Below, piece by piece: positions 45,118-53,360 of a stretch of DNA of 64,000 bases. A model generated the notes under the pieces. The model saw only the letters and a list, made by a program, of their open reading frames with translations, made no database searches and was not told where the DNA came from. How positions within the stretch are numbered: the stretch's first letter is position 1; each line of letters starts with the position of its first letter. The stretch is from contig CAYYQN010000016.1 in NCBI GenBank assembly GCA_964473865.1, positions 1 to 64,000 of the forward strand, read 5' to 3'. The stretch comes from CAIMUX01 sp964473865 (GTDB taxonomy: Bacteria; Eisenbacteria; RBG-16-71-46; CAIMUX01). A program made the translations under genes and the position numbers.

Positions 45118-46797
45118 ATGGCCTCCTGCATCGCCCCTTCGTTCGACTGGGGCGGCGCCGCGCCGCCCCTGCTCGGGTCCGCGCTTGCCTCCTGGTGGAG
45201 CTGGACCCTCGCCCTCGTCTTCTGCCTGGCCCTGGGAAGCTGCTCATCCGGCGGTACGAATGAGACGGCCGGGACCCGACCGCCTATCCTCGCCGGCACC
45301 TGGTACGAAGGCGATCCCGCCGCGCTCGACTCCGGGGCCGCGCGATTTCTCCGGGGCGAGGGCCGGCCGGAGGTACCGTTTCCCGACGGCTCGAGCGAAG
45401 CGCGCCTCTGGGCGGCACGCGGGCGCCATCCGATCGCGGTCGTGGTGCCGCACGCCGGCCATGTCTACAGCGGCGCCTGCGCGGGGCTGACCCTCAGCCT
45501 CCTGCAAGGAGCCGGCGTCGACCGGGTGATCCTCATCGGCCCGAGTCACCGCCATGCGTTTCGCGGCGCGGCCCTGCCCGACGTGGCGGCGTTTGCCACT
45601 CCGCTGGGCCGGATCGGGCTCGATCGCGAAGCGATCACGGCCCTGGGGCGCCGGACCGGCTTCGCGGTCATCCCCGCCGCGCACGCATCCGAACACTCGT
45701 TGGAGATCGAGCTTCCCCTCCTGCAGAAGGCGGTACCCTCCGGGTTCACCCTGATCCCGATCGTGATCGGCCGGGTATCCGGTGAGGAAGTCCGCTCGAT
45801 CGGCGCCGCGCTCGCGCCGCTCCTCGCCGAACCCGGCACGGTCCTCGTCGTGTCATCCGACTTCACCCACTTCGGCCTCAACTACGACTACCAGCCGTTC
45901 CGCAACGACGTGCCCCGCCGGCTGGCCGAGCTCGACGGAGGGGCGGTGCAGAGAATCCTTTCCCGCGATCTGGCCGGGTTCGAGACCTACCTGGACTCGA
46001 CCGACGCGACGATCTGCGGCGCGGGGCCGATCCGGGTCCTCTTGCGGTCTCTGGAGGGTCGCGCGGTTGAAGGCCGCTGGATCGACTACTACCGCTCCGG
46101 CGACTTGACAGACGACTTCTCCAACTCGGTCAGCTATGCCGGACTGGCGTTCTTTCCGGGAGCCCAGGCGGAGCGGGAGATGGAGAGAATGGAAAGACCG
46201 GACGCCGGACGCTCCGAGGAGCCGAGCCCGCGATCCCTCGATGCGCGGGAGCAGGCATTCCTCCTCGACCTCGCCCGGAAGTCGGTGCAGGCAGCCGTGC
46301 GCCGCCAATCGCTTCCGGCCGCGGACCTGCCGGAGGGAATCTCTGCCGACAGCCCTCTGCGCGAGGACCGCGGGGTGTTTGTCACCTTGACGGAGCGACG
46401 GGGCGGCCAGCTCCGCGGGTGCATCGGCAACATCCTCGGTGACCGTCCGCTGGTGGACGGGGTCATCGAGAACGCCGTGAACGCGGCGCTGCACGACCCG
46501 CGGTTTATGGCGGTCACCGCCGATGAGGAACCGCACCTGCATCTGGAGGTCTCCGTGCTCACACCGTTGCGGCCGGTCTCCGGTCCGGAGGCGATCGTCA
46601 TCGGCCGCGACGGAGTGCTGCTCGAAAAGCAGGGACGCCGAGCCGTCTTCCTGCCGCAAGTCGCTCCCGAGCAGGGCTGGGACACCCCGACCATGCTTCG
46701 TCATCTCGCGATGAAGGCCGGCCTGGACGCCAACGCCTGGAAGGAAGGAGCCAGCTTCAAGGTCTTCCAGGCCCAGGTCTTCGAGGAGTCCCACTGA
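45118..46797 (+). CDS. Lipoprotein fusion of Memo and AMMECR1 domains
   Basis: This 559-residue protein is a fusion of AmmeMemoRadiSam proteins B and A. After a hydrophobic stretch comes the lipobox LALGSC (Cys 42). The Memo domain (about 55-345) has putative metal ligands in VVPHAGHVYSG, GPSHRHAF and TICGAGP (Cys 300). The AMMECR1 domain (about 375-555) has FVTLTERRGGQLRGCIGNI and FLPQVAPEQGWDTPTMLRHL. The usual radical-SAM partner is not nearby. An exported lipid-anchored form is unexpected for domains usually thought of as cytoplasmic. ATG follows AAGGAAGGAGGAT. LD-carboxypeptidase follows, overlapping by four bases. Confidence 0.92.
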   Translation: MASCIAPSFDWGGAAPPLLGSALASWWSWTLALVFCLALGSCSSGGTNETAGTRPPILAGTWYEGDPAALDSGAARFLRGEGRPEVPFPDGSSEARLWAARGRHPIAVVVPHAGHVYSGACAGLTLSLLQGAGVDRVILIGPSHRHAFRGAALPDVAAFATPLGRIGLDREAITALGRRTGFAVIPAAHASEHSLEIELPLLQKAVPSGFTLIPIVIGRVSGEEVRSIGAALAPLLAEPGTVLVVSSDFTHFGLNYDYQPFRNDVPRRLAELDGGAVQRILSRDLAGFETYLDSTDATICGAGPIRVLLRSLEGRAVEGRWIDYYRSGDLTDDFSNSVSYAGLAFFPGAQAEREMERMERPDAGRSEEPSPRSLDAREQAFLLDLARKSVQAAVRRQSLPAADLPEGISADSPLREDRGVFVTLTERRGGQLRGCIGNILGDRPLVDGVIENAVNAALHDPRFMAVTADEEPHLHLEVSVLTPLRPVSGPEAIVIGRDGVLLEKQGRRAVFLPQVAPEQGWDTPTMLRHLAMKAGLDANAWKEGASFKVFQAQVFEESH

Positions 46798-47705
46798 ACG
46801 CGTCGCGGGCGATCCGCACCCTCGGCCTCTTCTCGCCGGGGAGTCCGCCGTCCTCCGAGGCGCTCGAGGCCGGGATCTCCTGGCTCGAGTCGGCCGGATT
46901 TGGCGTGCGCCGCGGGGCGACCGCCGTGGCCGGGACCGGACTTCACGCCGGAAGTGCCGAGGACCGGATCGCCGACCTGCATCGACTGCTGCGCGCCCCC
47001 GACATCGACGCCGTGCTGGCCACCCGAGGCGGGAGCGGCACACTGGACCTCCTGCCGCTGCTCGACCTCGGTCTCGCCGCGGACGCCAGGAAGCCGCTCA
47101 TCGGCTGGAGCGATCTCACCGCCCTGCACCTCGCTCTCTGGCATCGGGCCGGTCTCGAAGGAATCGCCGGCCAGGTCGCCGTGCAGCTGGGTCCGGACCT
47201 GCCGGCCTGGAGCCGCGAGCGCTGGCTGACCTGCGTGCGCCGCACGGCTCCGGGAGGTCCGATCTCGCTTCCGGCCGAGGCGTCTCTCATCGTGCTCTCA
47301 CCCGGCCGTGCCACCGGCCCGCTCCTCCCCTGCAACTTCTCGCTTCTGGTCAGCCTCCTCGGCACTTCCTGGATGCCGCCGCTCGACGGTGCGATCCTGC
47401 TCCTCGAGGATGTGCACGAGACCCCTCAGAGCCTGGATCGCATGGTCAGCCGTATGCGCCTCACCGGCGCCGACCGCGGCCTTGCGGGCGTGATCCTCGG
47501 GCAGTTCACGGACTGCAGCCCGCGTCAACCGGGAGCGGTCACCGAAGCCGACGGGCGTGACCTGCTCCACGCATGGGTCCAGGCGCTCGGGGTTCCCGCC
47601 CTCGCCGGATTCCCTCACGGACACGGGCGCGAGGCGGGTGCGTTGCCGTTTGGCGGAAGGGCGCGGCTCGAGACCGACCCGCCGGGGCTGGAGGTGGTCG
47701 GGTAG
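46794..47705 (+). CDS. LD-carboxypeptidase (MccF/LdcA family)
   Basis: This 303-residue S66 serine peptidase trims the terminal D-Ala of muropeptide tetrapeptides in cell-wall recycling. The nucleophile lies in IGWSDLTALHLALW, the Glu in AILLLEDVHE and the His in GFPHGHGREAGALPFG; ATRGGSGTLDLLP forms the oxyanion side. I place the start at the CTG at 46794, which overlaps the previous stop (CTGA) and has GAGGAG five bases before it. This adds the first strand (TLGLFSPGSP), needed for the fold. The first standard start in frame, GTG at 46905, would remove it. It converges on the cytochrome-like gene. Confidence 0.88.
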   Translation: MNASRAIRTLGLFSPGSPPSSEALEAGISWLESAGFGVRRGATAVAGTGLHAGSAEDRIADLHRLLRAPDIDAVLATRGGSGTLDLLPLLDLGLAADARKPLIGWSDLTALHLALWHRAGLEGIAGQVAVQLGPDLPAWSRERWLTCVRRTAPGGPISLPAEASLIVLSPGRATGPLLPCNFSLLVSLLGTSWMPPLDGAILLLEDVHETPQSLDRMVSRMRLTGADRGLAGVILGQFTDCSPRQPGAVTEADGRDLLHAWVQALGVPALAGFPHGHGREAGALPFGGRARLETDPPGLEVVG

Positions 47706-47757
47706 GTTGTGGTCCGACCGTACCCGCTCGGGCCAAGGCCGCGGGGTGCAGGCGACC

Positions 47758-47774
47758 CGGCCCCGGCGGGGCCG
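47758..47774. terminator. Hairpin between convergent genes
   Basis: CGGCCCC and GGGGCCG form a perfect 7-bp stem with a 3-base loop, exactly in the gap between the two stop codons. It may serve both directions, but has no T-run. Confidence 0.35.
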
Positions 47775-47775
47775 A

Positions 47776-48828
47776 TCAGTTGTCCCGGGTGCCCTGGTCG
47801 ATCCAGTCTGAGATCAGGAGGATTTCCTCCTCCGTCAGTTGTCCTCCGGGCGGCATCCGTTCGCCGAAGCCCGCCGTTCCGCGCACCTTCTTGACGATGA
47901 GGCTGGCCGGCCCGTTTCGCCGGATCACGACAGGTCCATGCACCGAGTTCCCCTCGAGAAGCGCGGCGCGGCTGCCCAGGAACAGCCCGTTGGTGCCTCC
48001 GTGGCAGCTGATGCAGCCACGGATCCCAAACAATGGAAGCAGGTCGGACGTGAATGATACCGGCATCGGGGGCGCCACCTGGAACGAGACGCCCGGACCG
48101 GTCCGACCTTCTCGACGCACGGCGACCGGTCCTTCGACGACCCCCGCGGGGACCAGGACGCGGATCGAAGTGGCGCTCCACCCTCCGGCCAGCACCGTGG
48201 CCTCGATCGCGGATGCAACTCCAATGGCGGACGCACTCCCGGTGAGGAGCGCGCTCCCCGTGAAGAGCACCGCAGAGCTGTCTTGCACGTCTCCAAATCC
48301 GGTCCCCTGCACAACCAGGGTGTCTCCCACCAGCGTCCGCGCGGGCATCAGCGAGGCCACCGTGGGGAGGGGCGGCAGGGTCTGCCCGTCTGTGGCCCGG
48401 CTGGCAACATTGGAGAGAGGCGACCAGTTCGACGCTTCGTCCCCGACTCGGAGCGCAAAGAAGTACGTGGTGCCCGCCGCGAGACCCGTCACCGTGAAGG
48501 TCTCCTGCTGTCCCGCCGCCCTCGGGATCGGAACGCCGGCGACCGGGGTCGCGCCGGAGATGTTGCCCTCGGAGATCGCCGCGGCGGAGTACCGGAGGTC
48601 ATAGCTGCTCGCTGTTCCGGCGTTCCCATCGTCACCGACCGCAGTCCACGTGAGGGTCACTGAGCTGTCGGTCGCCGACCCGGCGGAGAGTGTCGTCACG
48701 CCGCTGGGAGGAGTCGAGTCGGACGGCCCGGTGGTGGACTCGTCGTCGGAACAGCCGCACCAGAGACTCATGGTGCACAGGAGCAGGAAGCTCCCGATCG
48801 ACTTCGGGTTGGTTCGGTGAGCCATCAT
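47776..48828 (-). CDS. Lipoprotein with FN3, TIG/IPT and cytochrome c-like domains
   Basis: This 350-residue protein has a lipoprotein signal (SFLLLCTMSLWCGC, modified Cys about 26). A fibronectin type III domain (TTLSAGSATDSSVTLTWTAV ... TYFFALRVGDEASNWSPLS) is followed by an IPT/TIG domain (SLMPARTLVGDTLVVQGTGF). The C-terminal 95 residues have a haem-c motif CISCH with a later RMPPGGQLT, whose Met could be the sixth ligand, as in planctomycete-type cytochromes. A surface or periplasmic electron carrier on adhesive-type domains is the simplest reading. ATG follows GGGGAGAACC. Confidence 0.85.
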   Translation of the reverse strand: MMAHRTNPKSIGSFLLLCTMSLWCGCSDDESTTGPSDSTPPSGVTTLSAGSATDSSVTLTWTAVGDDGNAGTASSYDLRYSAAAISEGNISGATPVAGVPIPRAAGQQETFTVTGLAAGTTYFFALRVGDEASNWSPLSNVASRATDGQTLPPLPTVASLMPARTLVGDTLVVQGTGFGDVQDSSAVLFTGSALLTGSASAIGVASAIEATVLAGGWSATSIRVLVPAGVVEGPVAVRREGRTGPGVSFQVAPPMPVSFTSDLLPLFGIRGCISCHGGTNGLFLGSRAALLEGNSVHGPVVIRRNGPASLIVKKVRGTAGFGERMPPGGQLTEEEILLISDWIDQGTRDN

Positions 48829-49152
48829 GGTTCTCCCCTGTCTGGATGCATCGCTGCCGGCGCCCGTCCGCGCCGCAGCTCACCGCCCGACACCGCCCGT
48901 TGTTCAAGCCGCGCGATCCGGGTGGGACCGCGAAGAACCCGCGAGCATACACGTCACCATCCGGGGGCGCAGCTTCGGAGAGCTCACGGGCTTCACGCGC
49001 CACCTGTGCCCGCCGGATCCGCGAGCGGCAGAATCACGGAGTCCGCGGCTCGCGGCCGGGGGGAGGGCCGAGGCGACGGGGAGAGCCGCCACCGATACAA
49101 CTCGCTGCATTACAACACATTACGAACCATGCCGGATCGGCTCGCGGGGGGC
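48829..49152. other. Intergenic region between two minus-strand genes
   Basis: This 324-base stretch lies upstream of the cytochrome-like lipoprotein gene. An AT-rich patch at about 49093-49130 stands out from the GC-rich background and may hold its promoter, but I could not place well-spaced -35/-10 boxes. No small gene is evident. Confidence 0.4.
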
Positions 49153-49581
49153 TCAGGACACGTCCACCAGAGGTTCCCGAAGCCAACCGGGGACCCGAGT
49201 CGCTCGCCCACTCTGCCGGTCGACGCAGCTGTGGCAGGTCTCGCCTTCCGCCAGAAGGAGATCGGCGCGCCGCACCTCGTAAAGGAATGTGACATCGCGG
49301 CTTCGCACGGACCCGACGCGGGTTTCGATCCGAACCAGGTCATCATAGCGAGCCGGGGCGCGAACCTGAAGCCGGGCCTCGGTCACGGGGAGCGAGTACC
49401 CCCGGCCCTCCACCTCGGCATAGGCCAGGCCCCGGTCACGCATCAGCTCCGTCCGTCCGATCTCGAACCAGTCCAGGTACCGGCTGTTGTAGACCACGCC
49501 TACCATGTCGGTATGGAGCACATACACCCGAAACGCGACCAGGCCTCGAATCTGCGCGTGGTTCCAGCGTTCTCGATCCAT
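49153..49581 (-). CDS. Acyl-CoA thioesterase (YbgC/4HBT family)
   Basis: This 142-residue hot-dog-fold protein carries the 4HBT active-site signature with the catalytic Asp (HTDMVGVVYNSRYLDWFE, then IGRTELMRDRG). Further typical strands are RLQVRAPARYDDLVRIETRV and FLYEVRRADLLLAEGET. It hydrolyses short-chain or aromatic acyl-CoA; YbgC proteins often associate with Tol-Pal, but no tol genes are here. ATG at 49581 has GGGAGGATCAACC upstream. It is divergent from the redoxin. Confidence 0.92.
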   Translation of the reverse strand: MDRERWNHAQIRGLVAFRVYVLHTDMVGVVYNSRYLDWFEIGRTELMRDRGLAYAEVEGRGYSLPVTEARLQVRAPARYDDLVRIETRVGSVRSRDVTFLYEVRRADLLLAEGETCHSCVDRQSGRATRVPGWLREPLVDVS

Positions 49582-49645
49582 CGGTTGATCCTCCCGGGTT
49601 CCGGCGATCCGTGCCGGTGCGGCCTACCTCGGCCCAAACCGGCCC

Positions 49646-49674
49646 TTGTTGCGCCGCTGGACAGATGGTATGCT
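49646..49674 (+). promoter_or_regulatory. Promoter of the redoxin gene
   Basis: TTGTTG, 17 bases, TATGCT, ending about 48 bases before the GTG start at 49722. Confidence 0.55.
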
Positions 49675-49721
49675 CATAGGTGGATCTTATGCGGCTTCCC
49701 TGCATCAAGGAGGGCCTGTCC

Positions 49722-50303
49722 GTGGTCCGTCGAGGCTCCAGTATCGAATCTCATTTCCTTCTTGCCGGCTTCGCCATCGTCCTGGCTTGCCTGCTCGCAG
49801 GTCCGGCCGCGGCAATATCCGTTGGTGAGCACGCGCCCGACTTCTCGCTGACCGATCAGAACGGTGTTCCCCATACCCTCGCGGAGAGCGCCGGCAAGGT
49901 GCGCCTCGTCTACTTCTTCGGACACAGCGCTCAGGTCTGCTCCGAAACGGCCCGACAGATCGAGTCCGACTTCCAGGGCGCGTATGCCGCGAAGGGCTTG
50001 ATCGTCCTCGGCCTGGAGTGCTGGGATGGATCCGATCAGCAACTCGGCGAGTTTGCCGATGCCAGCGGCGTCTCCTACCCGCTCCTCGGAAACGCCGGCG
50101 CCACTGCCCGCCAGTACGACATCTCTTACCATAGTCTCGTCGTGATCGACCCCAGCGGCGTCGTCCGCTTGGTTCTCCAGGGTCCCGATCCCTCCACCTA
50201 CGACCGCGATCGGATCGAACGGACGGTGAAGTTGCTCCTGCAGGGCCCAAGTGCGACCGAGGAGCAGACCTGGGGCGCCATCAAGGCTCTCTTCAGCCGC
50301 TGA
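49722..50303 (+). CDS. Exported thioredoxin-like (AhpC/TSA-redoxin) protein with C-terminal WGAIKA motif
   Basis: This 193-residue protein has a signal peptide (FAIVLACLLAGPAAA). The redoxin domain begins ISVGEHAPDFSLTDQNGVPHTL. Where TlpA-like proteins have CxxC, this one has GHSAQVCSETA: the first Cys is replaced by Ala (70) and only Cys 73 remains, so it may act as a 1-Cys peroxidase and not as a disulfide exchanger. The protein ends TEEQTWGAIKALFSR, the motif shared with both cysteine-rich proteins. The start is the GTG at 49722, seven bases after AAGGAGGG; two earlier starts in frame lack a ribosome site. Confidence 0.83.
   Translation: MVRRGSSIESHFLLAGFAIVLACLLAGPAAAISVGEHAPDFSLTDQNGVPHTLAESAGKVRLVYFFGHSAQVCSETARQIESDFQGAYAAKGLIVLGLECWDGSDQQLGEFADASGVSYPLLGNAGATARQYDISYHSLVVIDPSGVVRLVLQGPDPSTYDRDRIERTVKLLLQGPSATEEQTWGAIKALFSR
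50253..50300 (+). other. WGAIKA C-terminal motif, copy 3 (terminal)
   Basis: The last 16 residues read ATEEQTWGAIKALFSR and end directly at the stop codon, unlike copies 1 and 2, which have tails. Confidence 0.7.
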
Positions 50304-50357
50304 GTCTCCGGGCGCGTCCGCCGCGCGGAGATCGAGGACTCGAAACCCTCGCCGCCC

Positions 50358-50759
50358 TCAACTCGCTTCTGTCGCCGGATTCCGCGCGTCATCCCCCGGA
50401 GATTCTCCCTCGTAGTCACATCGATTCGATGGGGTCTCGAAGATGGTGACCCGGCAAAGGCCGGGAAGCGCAGGCTGAAGCCGCTCCCAGATCCAGCGAG
50501 CGAGATGCTCGGAAGTCGGGTTCTCCAGTCCCGGGACGGCATTCAGGAAGGAATGGTCCAGCGGGGCCAGAACCGAGCGGACCACCTGGCTCAGAGCAGC
50601 GTAATCGATGACCCACCCCGTCCGCGGCTCCGCGTCTCCGCGCACCGAGACTTCCACTTCGAAGCCATGCCCATGGAGGCGCCGGCACTTGTGGTCCTCC
50701 GGCAGCAGCGGGAGAAAGTGCGCGGCGTCAAACCGGAAGCGCTTGGCCAGGGTGTACAT
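50358..50759 (-). CDS. queD: 6-carboxytetrahydropterin synthase
   Basis: This 133-residue enzyme of the PTPS fold makes 6-carboxytetrahydropterin from dihydroneopterin triphosphate, the second step towards queuosine. Zinc ligands lie in FDAAHFL and RLHGHGFEVEV; the catalytic Cys is just before (CRRLHGHG). WVIDYAALSQVV, LDHSFLN and IFETPSNRCDYEG complete the family pattern. ATG at 50759 follows GGGGGGAGG. No other que gene is close. Upstream I saw no clear preQ1 riboswitch. Confidence 0.94.
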   Translation of the reverse strand: MYTLAKRFRFDAAHFLPLLPEDHKCRRLHGHGFEVEVSVRGDAEPRTGWVIDYAALSQVVRSVLAPLDHSFLNAVPGLENPTSEHLARWIWERLQPALPGLCRVTIFETPSNRCDYEGESPGDDARNPATEAS

Positions 50760-51135
50760 GACAAAACCTCCCCCCTACCCGCGGCCGGGGTCGCCCTCCG
50801 GCGCCCGCGAGAGGCCCGGCGCCCCCCGCAGAGGACCCCGGAGCCCGTGGCCGAGAGACCACCGGCAGAAGATACCGCACTCGCGCCCCACAGCCACCCC
50901 GGATCCCGGGCCGGCAGGATTCCGCTCGTCAGCACGGACACCGGTGTGCGGCACCTACTCCCGGTCCCGCGGACGCGTTCACCCCGCCAGCGGCGGCCCG
51001 CCCCAAGGCGAGCGGACCGTTCCGCGCGGTTCTCGGTTTGACGCGTGCCGCGATTGGCTGCTAAGCTGCCCCGCTGCCCGGGGCCAGCACCCGGGGCGAT
51101 ACCGGAGGCATCCGTCATCAGGGAGGTCGAGGACC
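50760..51135. other. Divergent intergenic region between queD and the ferredoxin gene
   Basis: This 376-base region holds the ferredoxin promoter at 51038-51067. On the other strand there is a possible -10 for queD (TATCTT, plus-strand 50869-50874) without a good -35. No small gene or known riboswitch is seen. Confidence 0.45.
51038..51067 (+). promoter_or_regulatory. Promoter of the ferredoxin gene
   Basis: TTGACG, 18 bases, TAAGCT, leaving a leader of about 60 bases. Confidence 0.5.
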
Positions 51136-51426
51136 ATGGCTACCCATATCACGAATGAGTGCATCAACTGCGGCGCCTGCGAGCCCGAGTGCCCCAACGG
51201 AGCCATCCACGAAGGCGATGAAATCTACGTGATCGACCCCGATCTCTGCTCGGAGTGCGTCGGCTTCCACGACGAGGAGCAGTGCCAGGCGGTCTGCCCG
51301 GTCTCCTGCTGCCTTCCTGATCCGAATCGGCCGGAGACGGAGGAGCAGGCACTCGAGAAGGTCCGAAGGATCCACCCGGACAAGACGTTCGATCCGGGCA
51401 ACCTCCCTTCGCGCTTTCGCAAGTAG
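51136..51426 (+). CDS. 2[4Fe-4S] ferredoxin
   Basis: This 96-residue electron carrier is of the YfhL/alpha-proteobacterial 2[4Fe-4S] type. The first cluster motif is CINCGACEPECP. The second is the longer loop CSECVGFHDEEQCQAVCPVSCC typical of this group. A C-terminal helical tail (EEQALEKVRRIHP) is also family-like. ATG at 51136 has GAGGTCGAGG before it. It is monocistronic with its own promoter. Its redox partners are not encoded beside it. Confidence 0.94.
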   Translation: MATHITNECINCGACEPECPNGAIHEGDEIYVIDPDLCSECVGFHDEEQCQAVCPVSCCLPDPNRPETEEQALEKVRRIHPDKTFDPGNLPSRFRK

Positions 51427-51673
51427 GTCCTCGGAGCGAGCCTCCGGATGCCGATCGGCGAGGGGCGGGCGAGCGGATCCGGCCCGACTCCTCGCCCTTG
51501 GCCCCCGCCTGCGGTCCGATCGGTCGGCGGGTCCCGTTCGCGGCCTGGGAACATTCCCAGGGCGCCGGGGTTCTCCTGCATCCGAAATCCCACCGATCCT
51601 GGGAACCAGTACGTGGCGCCACCGGGGCCGCGACCCTGCAACGGTGCGGCCGGGGCGTGGAGGTAAGAGGAGT

Positions 51674-53194
51674 ATGAATCGCCGAATTGTCGGGTTATCG
51701 ATTGCCTTTGGCGTCCTCGGAGCCTTGGCTCTGCTGGCTCGCCCACTGGATCTGCACCTGAGCATCTCGCGGGGCGCGTCCGCAGTGACGGCGGGTGTCC
51801 ACGCCGCCCCGGCCGTCGCCAAGGCTCAAACCGCGCAGGATGGCGTCGAGAGCCTGCGTAGCCAGAGCAAGGCGTTCGTGTCCATCGCCAAGAAGGTGCT
51901 CCCGTCGGTCGTCACGATCGTCTGCGAGAAGACGGTCCAGGTGACCGGCCTTCCCGGACAGGGAGGCTCCCCCTTCTTCTCCGACCCGTTCTTTGGACGG
52001 TTCTTCCAGACGCCCGACCGAGTGCCGGAGACCGGCTCCGGTTCCGGCGTCATCGTGAGCGCGGACGGTTACATTCTCACCAACAACCATGTCGTGCGGA
52101 ACGCGGACAAGATCCGCGTCACCCTGGAAAACGGCCGATCGTTCGATGCTGAGGTTGTGGGCACCGATCCAAAGAGCGACGTCGCCGTGATCAAGATCAA
52201 GGCCGACGGGCTCGACCCGGCGAAGCTGGGCGACTCCGACCACCTCGAGGTCGGGGAGTGGGTGCTGGCGGTGGGCAATCCATTTCAGCTCTCCTCGACG
52301 GTCACCGCCGGGATCGTGAGCGCGGTCGGCCGGAGCAACATCGGGCTCGCGGACTACGAAGACTTCATCCAGACCGACGCCGCCATCAATCCCGGCAACT
52401 CCGGCGGCGCCCTGGTGAATCTCGACGGCGACGTGGTCGGCATCAACACCGCGATCGCTTCCCGGAACGGCGGCAATCAGGGCGTCGGCTTCGCCATTCC
52501 CATCAACATGGCCAGCCGGATCATGGACAGCCTCATCGACCACGGAAGAGTCGTGCGCGGGTGGCTCGGCGTCAGCATCCAGAACATCAACGACACCACC
52601 GCCGAGATCTTCGGCATGGATCGTCCGCGGGGGGCACTCGTCGGGCAGGTGTCGCCGGGAAGTCCGGCCGAGGATGCCGGAATCCGTCAGGGTGATGTGA
52701 TCCTGAGCATCAACGACGCGCCCGTGAAGGACGTCGAGGATCTCCAGCTCAAGGTCGTGGACTATGCTCCGGGCACCCGGGTCGACCTCCGCATCCTGCG
52801 AGAGGGCGATGAGCGCACGATTACGGTCAAGCTCGGCGAACTGGAGAGCGAAGCGACCGACCGGCCCGGAAGCGGCGAGTCGCCGGGAGTCCGTTCCGAC
52901 CGTACTGCCGACCTGGGACTGAGCCTGGAAGAGCTGACCCGGGCCGTCCGCCGGGAACTGGACATCCCCGCGGGCGTGGAGGGCTTGCTGGTGACGGAGG
53001 TCAACCCTGCCAAGCCCGCCGGACGCGCAGGGTTACAGCGGGGAGACATCATCACGAAGGTGGGAGGCCAGGAGGTTCTGAGCCTCCGCTCGTTCGAGAC
53101 CGCGATCCGGGACGCCCGTCCGGGGAAGCCCGTCCTCTTTTTGGTGCGTCGGGGTGATATGGAGAGCTTCCTCGGAGTGCGCATTCCGGAGTAA
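51674..53194 (+). CDS. HtrA/DegP-family periplasmic serine protease
   Basis: This 506-residue exported protease-chaperone has a signal anchor (IVGLSIAFGVLGALALLA). The catalytic triad is His 139 (TNNHVV), Asp 169 (KSDVAVIKI) and Ser 243 (GNSGGALV). Two PDZ domains follow (about 285-380 and 405-505), as in DegP/DegQ. The segment PFFSDPFFGRFF before the protease core is the LA-loop-like Phe-rich region often seen in this family. It degrades or refolds damaged envelope proteins. ATG at 51674 follows AAGAGGAGT. Confidence 0.96.
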   Translation: MNRRIVGLSIAFGVLGALALLARPLDLHLSISRGASAVTAGVHAAPAVAKAQTAQDGVESLRSQSKAFVSIAKKVLPSVVTIVCEKTVQVTGLPGQGGSPFFSDPFFGRFFQTPDRVPETGSGSGVIVSADGYILTNNHVVRNADKIRVTLENGRSFDAEVVGTDPKSDVAVIKIKADGLDPAKLGDSDHLEVGEWVLAVGNPFQLSSTVTAGIVSAVGRSNIGLADYEDFIQTDAAINPGNSGGALVNLDGDVVGINTAIASRNGGNQGVGFAIPINMASRIMDSLIDHGRVVRGWLGVSIQNINDTTAEIFGMDRPRGALVGQVSPGSPAEDAGIRQGDVILSINDAPVKDVEDLQLKVVDYAPGTRVDLRILREGDERTITVKLGELESEATDRPGSGESPGVRSDRTADLGLSLEELTRAVRRELDIPAGVEGLLVTEVNPAKPAGRAGLQRGDIITKVGGQEVLSLRSFETAIRDARPGKPVLFLVRRGDMESFLGVRIPE

Positions 53195-53360
53195 GATCGG
53201 TTGTTCCAGGCCGGAGGTGCCGACCGGCATCTCCGGCCCCGAGCGGTCGTCCCCGACAGCGTGGGTCGGCCAGGAGGACGGCGGCGGGAGGCGCCTCGGT
53301 GAAGTCCGAGCACCGCAACCGTCGATCCGGGACCGCAGAACGAGGAGTGGAGTGACCCCG

